Source of the DNA: CAVVPY01 sp963750295
Lineage (GTDB): Bacteria; Actinomycetota; Actinomycetes; Mycobacteriales; Jatrophihabitantaceae
Length of the DNA: 64,000 nt
NCBI GenBank assembly: GCA_963750295.1
Contig: CAVVPY010000001.1
Location: 2,046,001 to 2,110,000, forward strand
Direction: 5' to 3'
Positions within the stretch are counted from its first letter, which is position 1; each line of letters begins with the position of its first letter. Under the pieces are notes generated by a model. It did not search any database, had not been told where the DNA came from, and saw only the letters and a list, made by a program, of their open reading frames with translations. A program made the translations under genes and the position numbers. Positions 33,025-40,559 of this stretch are shown here, piece after piece.

Positions 33025-33351
33025 CTAGGAGGCTCGCGATCGGACGTAGTCCTCGAGCGCGTGCCGAGCCAGCGCGGAGAGGCTCACGCCTTCGCCTTCG
33101 GCAATTCGCTCTGCCTGTGCCCGCAGTTCCTCCGGCACCCTGAACTGCACGCGCGGCGAATGGATCCCGCCACCGGACAAGGACTTGCCTCCCGGAATCA
33201 GGTTGCGGCGACGCACCTCGGCCAACGTCTCACCCGCGATCTGATCCGCGAGGTCGTTCGTGAGCCGGCGGCCGTCCTTGAGGATGAACTCTTCCTCGTC
33301 TAGGTCAAGGTCGGGTGCGATCACATACTTCGCCTTCGTCCGTCTCGCCAT
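33025..33351 (-). CDS. Ribbon-helix-helix antitoxin-like protein
   Basis: A 108-residue protein. The C-terminal half has the RHH/CopG pattern: PRVQFRVPEELRAQAERIAE, then GVSLSALARHALEDYVRS. The N-terminal half is acidic (DLDLDEEEFILKDGRRLT), which suits toxin binding. Start ATG 33351 lies inside the 3' end of the upstream toxin-like gene (47-nt overlap), so the pair is co-transcribed with the toxin first. Confidence 0.8.
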   Translation of the reverse strand: MARRTKAKYVIAPDLDLDEEEFILKDGRRLTNDLADQIAGETLAEVRRRNLIPGGKSLSGGGIHSPRVQFRVPEELRAQAERIAEGEGVSLSALARHALEDYVRSRAS

Positions 33352-33601
33352 CGCCCTGCCCCTTTCTGAATTGTGTTGGCATCGCGTCAACGACGGCGAG
33401 CGTCTCAGGATTTCGGTCGTCCGGCACCGCGATAATCTCCAGTTCGACGCCTCGGTCATCTACGCCGACGAACAACAGCTGGTCGCCAATCTGGATCGGA
33501 TCCACCGCGTTCATCACTGCCACAATGTGCACGACTCCGATCTTGTGTCGGCGACCGGAACGCACGACTCGTCTCGCGGTCAGGTCGAGTATGTCGCACA
33601 T
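33305..33601 (-). CDS. Putative toxin of a type II toxin-antitoxin pair
   Basis: A 98-residue protein starting MCDILDLTARRVVRSGRR. The core HKIGVVHIVAVMNAVDPIQ and VELEIIAVPDDRNPETLAVV resembles small BrnT/RelE-superfamily-like proteins encoded next to CopG antitoxins in actinobacteria. The last 25 residues are polar and overlap the antitoxin start. Toxic activity is inferred from the partner and size. Longer starts upstream are possible. Confidence 0.65.
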   Translation of the reverse strand: MCDILDLTARRVVRSGRRHKIGVVHIVAVMNAVDPIQIGDQLLFVGVDDRGVELEIIAVPDDRNPETLAVVDAMPTQFRKGQGDGETDEGEVCDRTRP

Positions 33602-33839
33602 ACTCGATGAGTCGGTGAACGGCGCCCGCGCCGACGGGGAGGAAGCGATCCAGGCCAGCGTTGGCACGGGCCCGGCAGTGCGGCCCGCCAATTTGGACAC
33701 TCTCGCTTCCTCGGTCCGACGGCGCAGTAAACACGTAGCACCGACCCAGCCTGCTCGCCGGCGACCCCGACGTGCGGGTCGACTGGCCCCCTGGGACGAG
33801 AAGCTTTGAGGTCGCTGGGGCGAATAGGCTATGGGGAGT

Positions 33840-33912
33840 GGGGCGGGTGGGACTCGAACCCACGACCCAGGGATTATGAGTCCCCTGCTCTAACCAGCTG
33901 AGCTACCGCCCC
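33840..33912 (-). tRNA. tRNA with CAT anticodon (tRNA-Met, or tRNA-Ile2)
   Basis: The 73-nt gene folds as a full cloverleaf: acceptor GGGGCGG/CCGCCCC, D arm GCTC-AGCTGGTTA-GAGC, anticodon arm GGGGA-CTCATAA-TCCCT with anticodon CAT, and T arm GTGGG-TTCGAGT-CCCAC. No CCA is encoded. An elongator Met tRNA is most likely; a lysidine-modified Ile tRNA has the same anticodon and cannot be excluded by eye. It is not the initiator, since it lacks the three G-C pairs flanking the loop and the C1 mismatch. TAGGTT just upstream on the minus strand may be its -10. Confidence 0.93.
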
Positions 33913-33983
33913 GTCGCGAGCCAACCTAACGCAGCACCGGTGGGTCCTCGCCAACCGGGAAAGTGTCGACAAGGATCGTCGAT

Positions 33984-34691
33984 ATGCCCACAGACGAACA
34001 GGTCAGCCACTGGCTCCGGGACGGGACGGACCGCTTCCTCGCCGAGATGGACGCGCTGCCCGACGCCGGCTTCGCCGAGCCGTCCGCTCTGCCGGGGTGG
34101 GCGCGCCGCCAGGTGATCGCACACGTGGCCCGCAATGCCGAGGCAATCGGCCGGCTGCTCGACTGGGCGCGGACCGGCGTCGAAACGCCGATGTACGCCT
34201 CGCCCGAAGACCGGAATGCCGACATCGAGCGGACGGCCGAGCAGCGTCCGGCGGCGCTTCGCGACGATGTGCGCAACACCGCGCGGGATCTCGACGCCAA
34301 GATCGCCGCCCATCCGTCCGACGCCTGGCAGGTCGAAGTACGCGGCGCTCGCGGCACGGCGATGCCGGCGCGCAATGTGGTCTGGATGCGTGTGCGCGAG
34401 GTGTGGGTTCATGCGGTCGATCTCGCCGCCGGTGCGACAACCGCGGACCTGCCCGCCGCACTCGTCGACGCGTTGCTCGACGATCGCGTGGCCCATCTCG
34501 CCGGTGCCGAGTGCCCGCCGCTCACCATCCGTCCCGACGACAGGGACCGGACGTGGACGGTCGGCGACCCCTCAGCGGCAACGGAGGTGACCGGTCCGGC
34601 CCATGGCCTTGCCGGCTGGCTGCTCGGCAGGGACCCGGCGGGAGTACTGCGGTGCGCCGGCACCTTGCCGACGTTGCCGCCCTGGTTGTAG
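33984..34691 (+). CDS. Maleylpyruvate isomerase family mycothiol-dependent protein (DinB fold)
   Basis: A 235-residue protein of the mycothiol-dependent maleylpyruvate isomerase family: EPSALPGWARRQVIAHVARN, REVWVHAVDLAAG with the metal-site His, and a C-terminal SCP-like domain (RTWTVGDPSAATEVTGPAHG, WLLGRD). Authentic isomerases act in gentisate breakdown, but most members of this family are uncharacterised mycothiol-linked proteins. ATG 33984 has AAGGA at 8 nt; a GTG at 33963 is less likely. Confidence 0.82.
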   Translation: MPTDEQVSHWLRDGTDRFLAEMDALPDAGFAEPSALPGWARRQVIAHVARNAEAIGRLLDWARTGVETPMYASPEDRNADIERTAEQRPAALRDDVRNTARDLDAKIAAHPSDAWQVEVRGARGTAMPARNVVWMRVREVWVHAVDLAAGATTADLPAALVDALLDDRVAHLAGAECPPLTIRPDDRDRTWTVGDPSAATEVTGPAHGLAGWLLGRDPAGVLRCAGTLPTLPPWL

Positions 34692-35726
34692 TCAGGGCGT
34701 CGATCGAACGGTGGACGTTCGCGACACCGCCGTCGGGATCACGGCCGCCCGATCTCGATGGGCCGACCGGTAGGCGCGCGGGCTGATCCCGAATTCGCGG
34801 CGGAACGCGCGGGAGAAGTACTCGGCCGAGATGAACCCGCACTCCTGGGCGATCTGTTCGACCTGCGCGGCGGTCGTGCGCGCTGCCAGCAACTCGGCTG
34901 CGTGTTCGAGACGCCGGCGGCGGATGCGGGCCGCCGGGCTCTCCATCCCGTTGAACGCTCGGTACAGCTGGCGCAGCGAGACGTTGAGCTGCGCCGCGAT
35001 GCCGGCCGGGGTGAGCAACGGATCAGCCGCCTGCTCGAAGATGATTGTGTCGGTGCGGCTGCGGATGGACTCCATCTGCTCGACGTCGGTACGCCGACGG
35101 CGCACGGACGTACGAAGCAGCAGACCGGCCAGCGCGCCGAGGTACCGGTCGACGCCCACCAGGCTCGACGACGAGCTGAGCTCGTCCGCGCCGGTCAGCA
35201 GCAGCCCGACGGCCGAGCGCAACAACTGCGCCTGGAACATGGTGAGATCGAAGGACTGGTCGAGCAGATCGGCCAGGCCGGCCGTCTCGATGCCGAGCGT
35301 GCCGCGCTGCACGTTCAGCGTGAACAGGTGGCTGTTGCCGGCGAACTGCTCACGGATTTCCTGCGTCGGGTCGAACACCTTCACCGTGCCGCGGCTGAGC
35401 TGGCCCAGCGGGTCGAACACCGAGCCGGCGCACTCGGCGCGGATGAGGATGTGGACCGCGTTGTCCTGCGCCGGCGAGACGTGCCTGGCCGGGCGGGTCA
35501 GTTCGGCGCCGCTGAGGGTCGACGCGGACCAGATGCACCGCGCACCGCGCAGCCGGGCGCCTTTGAAGAAATACGGCGCGCGGGTGTTGGGCAGCGGCGA
35601 GATCTGCAGGCCCAGCGGGCCCATCCGGACCCGGCCCGGCCACGAGTCGGACGTCCCCGCGGACACGTCGAGCCAGGCAATTCCGCCCGGAGGCGGCGGA
35701 TCAAGGCGCGGCATCGGATCAGACAC
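34692..35726 (-). CDS. AraC/XylS-family transcriptional regulator
   Basis: A 344-residue regulator. The C-terminal double helix-turn-helix reads TPAGIAAQLNVSLRQLYRAF and IAQECGFISAEYFSRAFRRE then FGISPRAYR. The N-terminal AraC-binding-like domain (residues 70-190) resembles those of AraC regulators of aromatic oxygenases (NbaR/FeaR-like, with GNSHLFTLNVQRG). It starts at GTG 35726 and is divergent from the F420-dependent oxidoreductase gene. A G-run dyad flanks its own -10. Confidence 0.85.
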   Translation of the reverse strand: MSDPMPRLDPPPPGGIAWLDVSAGTSDSWPGRVRMGPLGLQISPLPNTRAPYFFKGARLRGARCIWSASTLSGAELTRPARHVSPAQDNAVHILIRAECAGSVFDPLGQLSRGTVKVFDPTQEIREQFAGNSHLFTLNVQRGTLGIETAGLADLLDQSFDLTMFQAQLLRSAVGLLLTGADELSSSSSLVGVDRYLGALAGLLLRTSVRRRRTDVEQMESIRSRTDTIIFEQAADPLLTPAGIAAQLNVSLRQLYRAFNGMESPAARIRRRRLEHAAELLAARTTAAQVEQIAQECGFISAEYFSRAFRREFGISPRAYRSAHRDRAAVIPTAVSRTSTVRSTP

Positions 35727-35756
35727 CTGGCACGCCTCCTTCCCGACCTTCCGGCT

Positions 35757-35786
35757 AGGGGGGACAATCTATCGCTGATCCCCCCT
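35757..35786. promoter_or_regulatory. Inverted repeat AGGGGGGA-N14-TCCCCCCT around the AraC promoter
   Basis: Perfect 8-bp arms enclose an A/T-richer spacer that contains, on the minus strand, TAGATT (fits a -10). It begins 31 bp upstream of the AraC start. Autoregulation or roadblock control is a reasonable inference. Confidence 0.45.
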
Positions 35787-35944
35787 GGTCGGCATGATGA
35801 TCTTGGTCCTGAGGCACCACCTTCGGTGTCTGCGCACCCACCGGAACTCGCTACAGTCAGCACGCACGCTCCGGCTCGCGAACCGCACCACGACCGGATG
35901 TGCGAGTTGACAGCGAGCGCCCCTGTGAATCTCGGAGTAGGCCT

Positions 35945-36970
35945 GTGAAGCTCGGCTACCACACCGGATACTGGTCGGCCGGACCGCCGCCGGGCGTCAC
36001 GGACGCGATCGCCCTGTGCGAGCGCCTCGGTTTCGACTCGATCTGGACCGCCGAGGCATATGGATCGGACTGCCTGACGCCCCTTGCCTGGTGGGGAGCA
36101 GCAACCTCGACGGTCCGGCTGGGCACCAACATCATGCAACTGTCGGCACGGACGCCGGCGGCGACCGCGATGGCCGCGATGACGCTCGACCACCTCAGCA
36201 GCGGGCGATTCGTCCTCGGCCTGGGCGCATCCGGGCCGCAGGTCGTCGAAGGCTGGTACGGCCAGCCCTACCCCAAGCCGCTGGCGCGCACCCGTGAGTA
36301 CCTCGGCATCGTCCGCGCGATCCTGGCCCGCGACCGTCCGGTCACCAACGACGGCCCGGCCTACCCGCTGCCGTACCCGGGCGGCACGGGCCTCGGCAAG
36401 GCGCTGAAGTCGACGGTGCACCCGCTGCGCTCCGACATCCCGATCATGCTGGGGGCCGAAGGCCCGAAGAACGTCGCGCTCGCCGCCGAGATCGCCGACG
36501 GCTGGCTGCCCATGTTCTTCTCGCCGAAGTCCGACGGCTTCTACCGCGATGCCCTTGCGGAGGGATTCGCGCGGCCCGGCGCACGCCGAACCGCCGAGCA
36601 GTTCGAGGTCCCGGCGTTCGTCGCGGTGATCCCGGACGACGACCTCGAGGCGGCGGCGGATCGGATGCGTCCCTCGCTCGCCCTCTACATCGGCGGCATG
36701 GGCGCGAAGACGATGAACTTCCACGCGGACCTGTTCGCCCGGATGGGCTACGCGGCCGAGGTCGAGAAGATCCAGGGCCTGTTCCTGTCCGGGAACAAGG
36801 CCGACGCGATCGCAGCCGTACCGACTGCGCTGGTCGAGGACGTCGCGCTGATCGGCCCACCGGCGAAGATCCGTGACGAACTGCAGGTCTGGACGCAGAC
36901 GGTGATCACGTCGTTGCTCATCCAGGCCGATCCTCGGTCGCTGCCGGCGATAGCCGACCTGCTCGGATGA
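35945..36970 (+). CDS. LLM-class F420-dependent oxidoreductase
   Basis: A 341-residue luciferase-like TIM-barrel protein: MKLGYHTGYWSAGPPPGV, LGFDSIWTAEAYGSDCLTPL, LGTNIMQLSARTPAATAMAA and GRFVLGLGASGPQVVEGWYG. These match the F420H2-dependent LLM group common in actinobacteria. The GTG start has GGAG about 10 nt upstream. Its stop overlaps the next ATG by 4 nt. Substrate unknown. Confidence 0.9.
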   Translation: MKLGYHTGYWSAGPPPGVTDAIALCERLGFDSIWTAEAYGSDCLTPLAWWGAATSTVRLGTNIMQLSARTPAATAMAAMTLDHLSSGRFVLGLGASGPQVVEGWYGQPYPKPLARTREYLGIVRAILARDRPVTNDGPAYPLPYPGGTGLGKALKSTVHPLRSDIPIMLGAEGPKNVALAAEIADGWLPMFFSPKSDGFYRDALAEGFARPGARRTAEQFEVPAFVAVIPDDDLEAAADRMRPSLALYIGGMGAKTMNFHADLFARMGYAAEVEKIQGLFLSGNKADAIAAVPTALVEDVALIGPPAKIRDELQVWTQTVITSLLIQADPRSLPAIADLLG

Positions 36971-37869
36971 CCCGTCGCGGCGCTCGAGCGCGGGCGACCG
37001 CGCTCGGGCTGGCTTTCGCCGCCTGCACCGCGTTGTCCTCGTGCGCGAGCGTCGGGCCCGGCGGCGGTTCGGTGGTTCCCGCCGCGACCGCGCCGGGTTC
37101 GCCGGCCCCGGCCGGCCCAACCACCCGGTGGGACCACGTGGTCGTCGTGATCATGTCCCACCGCTCCTACCCTGCCGTCATCGGCAACGCGAACGCCCCG
37201 TTCCTCAACCTGCTCACCCGCACCGGGGTCACGTTCACCAACGCCTACGCGGTCGAGCGTCCCGAGCAGCCGAACTACCTGGCGCTGTTCTCCGGTTCGA
37301 CGCAGGGGGTGCGCTCCAACTCGTGCCCGCACACCATCGCGGGCCCGAATCTCGCCACCCAGCTCACCGCCGCGCAGCGGAGCTTCACCGGCTACTTCGG
37401 CGAGCTACCCAAGGCCGGCTTCCGCGGCTGCCGCTCCGCCCCCTACACGACGGCACACAACCCGGTGGCATCCTTCCCGGACGTCCCGGCCTCGTCGATC
37501 CAGAAACTGTCCGCCTTCCCCAAGGACTTCACCACGCTGCCCGACGTGGCCTTCCTCGTTCCCTCGATCGACGACGACATGCAGCGCGGCACCGTGGCAG
37601 CGGGCGACGACTGGGCACGCCGGTACCTGAGTTCGTTCGCCGCCTGGACGAACTCGCATCGCAGCCTGCTCGTCATCACCTGGGACGAGGGCCCGGGCTT
37701 GGACAACCGCATCCCGATGATCGCCGTGGGTGACGGCGTCCGCACCGGCGTGTCAGGTCAGCGGGTCGACCACTATCAACTGCTCGCGACGATCGAGGAC
37801 GGGTTCAACCTGACGCGGCTCGGCGCGGCGCTCGGCGCCACCCCGATCGACGCGCTCATGGCGCCCTGA
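36967..37869 (+). CDS. Phosphoesterase-family lipoprotein
   Basis: A 300-residue lipoprotein with signal peptide and lipobox (TALSSC, Cys near residue 26). The mature part belongs to the phosphoesterase (acid phosphatase AcpA/phospholipase C-like) family: WDHVVVVIMSHRSYPAVIGN, YLALFSGSTQG, SSFAAWTNSHRSLLVITWDE. In family members the N-terminal motif is usually ENKS/ENHS; here it is MSHRSY, so one catalytic contact may differ. It is translationally coupled to the F420 enzyme. Confidence 0.8.
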   Translation: MTRRGARARATALGLAFAACTALSSCASVGPGGGSVVPAATAPGSPAPAGPTTRWDHVVVVIMSHRSYPAVIGNANAPFLNLLTRTGVTFTNAYAVERPEQPNYLALFSGSTQGVRSNSCPHTIAGPNLATQLTAAQRSFTGYFGELPKAGFRGCRSAPYTTAHNPVASFPDVPASSIQKLSAFPKDFTTLPDVAFLVPSIDDDMQRGTVAAGDDWARRYLSSFAAWTNSHRSLLVITWDEGPGLDNRIPMIAVGDGVRTGVSGQRVDHYQLLATIEDGFNLTRLGAALGATPIDALMAP

Positions 37870-38020
37870 GCGGACGGTGACGGGCACGTCGCGGTTTGGT
37901 GGCACGGTGCGATGGGCAGGCTCGTGGCGTCCTGGTTCTCGGGGGGCCAGCAGTGCTGCGGCTCGGCCGGCAGCCCCGTCGCCGCGACACGGTGCCCGAT
38001 GTGAAAGTTCTGCCTTGCCT

Positions 38021-38404
38021 GTGAGTCTTGACGACAGCCTCGCGCTGACTGCCGACCTGCGCGCTCCCGCGCACGCTCGTGCCTGGTTGGGCGCGCGGGT
38101 CGCGTCCTTCCCTCGGCTGTTCGTCGAGGACGCGCTGGTCGTCGTGAGCGAACTGGTCACCAACGCAGTGCGGCACGGCCGTCCCGACATCGTCGTCGGC
38201 ATCGATCACCTACCCGACGGTGTGCGCGTGCGGGTCCGGGACGAGGGCGCGGGCGTGCCGCTGCTCCCCGGCGCGCAGCCCAGTCCTGACCGGGACTGCG
38301 GCCGCGGCCTGCTGCTCGTCGCGGCGATGGCTGATGGCTGGGGCGTGGTCACGCACGGCGCGGGTGCGGGCAAGACGGTCTGGGCACACCTCGTCCGCCG
38401 GTGA
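38021..38404 (+). CDS. RsbW-like ATP-binding regulatory protein
   Basis: A 127-residue HATPase_c protein: ALVVVSELVTNAVRHGRPDI (N box), VRDEGAGVPLLP (G1) and CGRGLLLVAAMADGWG (G2). Free-standing proteins of this kind are abundant in actinobacteria and act as anti-sigma or anti-anti-sigma kinases. GTG 38021 is used; longer frames upstream look non-coding. Confidence 0.85.
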   Translation: MSLDDSLALTADLRAPAHARAWLGARVASFPRLFVEDALVVVSELVTNAVRHGRPDIVVGIDHLPDGVRVRVRDEGAGVPLLPGAQPSPDRDCGRGLLLVAAMADGWGVVTHGAGAGKTVWAHLVRR

Positions 38405-38405
38405 G

Positions 38406-38573
38406 TTACACCCTGTCGCGTCGGCGGGCGACGTAGGCACCGGCCAGGAAGGCGATCGCGAGCAGGAACAGCCAGAACAAGGCGCGGAAGATGGACGCGA
38501 CGACGCTCACCGCGATCGCAGCCGCGACGAGTATCAAGGCGATTTGCAGTCCCCGTGATCGTTGCAGTGCCAT
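38406..38573 (-). CDS. Small membrane protein, 55 aa
   Basis: From ATG 38573 (GGGGGCGAC upstream) the protein has a short basic N-terminus (MALQRSRGLQ), two hydrophobic segments (IALILVAAAIAVSVVASIF and LFWLFLLAIAFLAGAYV) and a basic end RRRDRV. It looks like a two-helix inner-membrane protein. No family is recognised. Stop codons of this gene and the ATPase gene are one base apart. Confidence 0.6.
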   Translation of the reverse strand: MALQRSRGLQIALILVAAAIAVSVVASIFRALFWLFLLAIAFLAGAYVARRRDRV

Positions 38574-38581
38574 GTCGCCCC

Positions 38582-38917
38582 CTACTCGGTCGATGCGTCG
38601 TCGTCGTGGCGCGCGTGCTGGGACTCCCACATCGACAGCTGGGAGTTCAGCGCCCGCATGAACTCCCAGGCCTGACTCGCCGGAATCCGGACCCGGCTCA
38701 CGACCTTGGCCTGTGCCAGCACGAACTGCTGCCCGGTCGACTCGTCCCGCTGCGGAACCGGCGGCATCGTCGGCACCGCGAAATCGAGGATGAAGCCGTC
38801 GTTGTCGTGCCAGATCTGCGCGAAGCTGGCGTAGACGCCGGTCTCGTGCTCGGGCGGAAGGTTCAATGCCAGCCGGGTCTCGGGCTGGTCGACGTCGTCT
38901 GACTGGTGCTCGCTCAT
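38582..38917 (-). CDS. DUF3467-type protein
   Basis: A 111-residue protein starting MSEHQSDDVDQPETRLALNL. The segment PPEHETGVYASFAQIWHDND, VVSRVRIPASQAWEFMRALN and QLSMWESQ match the small DUF3467 family, thought to adopt a beta-rich fold. Function is unknown. It precedes the small membrane protein gene by 8 nt. Confidence 0.75.
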   Translation of the reverse strand: MSEHQSDDVDQPETRLALNLPPEHETGVYASFAQIWHDNDGFILDFAVPTMPPVPQRDESTGQQFVLAQAKVVSRVRIPASQAWEFMRALNSQLSMWESQHARHDDDASTE

Positions 38918-38977
38918 GGGCTGCCCACGGTAGCGCCTCGACCTAGGAAGCACCGGGCACCGTCGCGGCGGCGGCGA

Positions 38978-39541
38978 TCAGCCTCGATTCGCGACGATCG
39001 GCAGGTGGTACTCGCGTCGCACGCTCGACCCGTGTCGCCGTAGGTCGGCGCCGTAGACGTGGATCGAGATCGCCGTTTCGGCACCGGTGTTGTGGACGCG
39101 GTGGATGTCGCCGGGCGGTGCGAAGGAGCTCACCGAGCCGACCTCGTTGCCGGCCCGATCGATCTCGACGAGGTGGCTGCCCGCATCTCGGTAGCGGATC
39201 TCGTACTCGGTGCCCTGGGCCACGCCGAACGCGCACCAGGCGACGTGATCGTGGACCGGCGTGCCCTGTCCCGGACGCCAGACAAGCGCGACGACCGAGA
39301 AGCCGTCCTCGGCGTGCAGGGTGTGCCGGACGATGTCGTCGGCACTGCCCGCGCGTTCGTCCGCGTCGAGCAGTGCGAGCAGCCCGGACGGCCTCAGGTG
39401 GAGCAACCGCTGCGCGACCCGGCCCGCGACCTCGGCTGCGCGCCCGGCGCCGGTCACCTCGGACCGAATACCGTCGACGAGGTCTGCCAGTCCGGGACGT
39501 ACCGCGGTGAGCGTCACCCACCCAGCGTCCGCGCGCTGCAT
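38978..39541 (-). CDS. Cysteine dioxygenase-family cupin protein
   Basis: A 187-residue cupin. The first metal motif is TPVHDHVAWCAFGVAQGTEYE (HxH then E-type spacing) and the second His lies in FAPPGDIHRVHNTG. This matches bacterial type I cysteine dioxygenase or 3-mercaptopropionate dioxygenase proteins, which oxidise a thiol to a sulfinate. ATG 39541 is used; a TTG at 39553 is in frame but less likely. It is divergent from a LysR gene with a shared palindrome. Confidence 0.82.
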   Translation of the reverse strand: MQRADAGWVTLTAVRPGLADLVDGIRSEVTGAGRAAEVAGRVAQRLLHLRPSGLLALLDADERAGSADDIVRHTLHAEDGFSVVALVWRPGQGTPVHDHVAWCAFGVAQGTEYEIRYRDAGSHLVEIDRAGNEVGSVSSFAPPGDIHRVHNTGAETAISIHVYGADLRRHGSSVRREYHLPIVANRG

Positions 39542-39574
39542 CCATAAGTCCAATGCCAGTATTTGACGTTAACG

Positions 39575-39589
39575 ATAGATACTATCTAT
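39575..39589. promoter_or_regulatory. Perfect A/T-rich palindrome ATAGATA-C-TATCTAT
   Basis: A 7-1-7 perfect palindrome in a very GC-rich background, 2 nt before the LysR ATG and 33 nt from the cysteine-dioxygenase-type start. It is the expected site for the LysR protein and probably overlaps both promoters. Confidence 0.65.
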
Positions 39590-39591
39590 GA

Positions 39592-40479
39592 ATGCTTGAC
39601 CTCACCCGGCTCCGCATCCTCGCCGCCGTCGCCCGGCACGGGTCGCTGACCAAGGCTGCCGCCGAGCTGCACTACTCGCAGCCCTCGGTCAGTCACCACA
39701 TGTCCCGGTTGGAGGCAGAGACCGGCGCGATGCTGGTGCAGCGGGTGGGCCGGGGCATCCGGCTGACGCCTGCCGGTGAGCAACTGGCCGCCCGGGCGGT
39801 CGAGATCATCGGCCGGGTCGACGCGGCCGGCGCCGAACTCGCCGCGCACGTGGGCCTGCGCGCCGGGCGGGTGCGAATCGCCTCCTTCGCCTCGGCGCTG
39901 TGCACCTTCGTCCCGCAGGCGCTGGCAGCAGTCGCCGTCGAGCATCCGGAACTGGAGGTGCAACTGCTCGACGCGCACTCCGACCAGGCGCAGGCGATGC
40001 TGCGCTCGGGGGAGGTCGAGATCGCCGTCGCGTTCAGCACGGACGACACGCCAGTGGCGGACGGGTTGCGCGCAACGCCACTGCTCGACGATCCGGTCCA
40101 CCTCGTGACGCGCCCCGGCGCCGCGCGGACGCTCGCCGCCCACCGCGACGCCGACTGGATCGCCGGGTGCACCCGCTGCCGCGCCCAACTGGTCGACCTG
40201 TGCGCGCCGCACGACTTCCTTCCGCGCATCACGGTCAGCTCGGACGACATGGTGGTCGAACAGGCACTCGTCGCGGCAGGCGTCGGCGTCACGACCATGC
40301 CCGGCCTCGCGCTCGGCGTGCACCGCAATCCGGGCGTCCGCGCGGTTCCGGTGCCCGGTGCCTACCGCCGGATCGCGGCGCTGACCTTCGGTGAGCCACC
40401 CGATCCGCCGCCGACGGCGGCCGTGCTGGCCGCGCTCGTCGATGCGGCGCGCAGTCTCGACCTCGCGCGGAGCGGGTGA
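39592..40479 (+). CDS. LysR-family transcriptional regulator
   Basis: A 295-residue LysR protein with N-terminal helix-turn-helix (LRILAAVARHGSLTKAAAEL, HYSQPSVSHHMSRLE) and a C-terminal substrate-binding domain (RVRIASFASALCTFVPQAL, VGVTTMPGLAL). It probably controls the divergent cupin gene through the palindrome next to its own start, with a sulfur amino acid or aromatic co-inducer; the ligand is not deducible. Confidence 0.92.
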   Translation: MLDLTRLRILAAVARHGSLTKAAAELHYSQPSVSHHMSRLEAETGAMLVQRVGRGIRLTPAGEQLAARAVEIIGRVDAAGAELAAHVGLRAGRVRIASFASALCTFVPQALAAVAVEHPELEVQLLDAHSDQAQAMLRSGEVEIAVAFSTDDTPVADGLRATPLLDDPVHLVTRPGAARTLAAHRDADWIAGCTRCRAQLVDLCAPHDFLPRITVSSDDMVVEQALVAAGVGVTTMPGLALGVHRNPGVRAVPVPGAYRRIAALTFGEPPDPPPTAAVLAALVDAARSLDLARSG

Positions 40480-40559
40480 GACCCGACCACTATCGTGAGA
40501 TTTGTCTGGTGTGTTCTTGACCACCGGGCCCCAGATCCGATGAGGAAGTGGAGCACCAC

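Noticed and set aside
33840..33912. Initiator tRNA-fMet
   Set aside because: The anticodon stem lacks the GGG/CCC pairs next to the loop and the acceptor begins with a paired G, so it is an elongator-type (or Ile2) tRNA.
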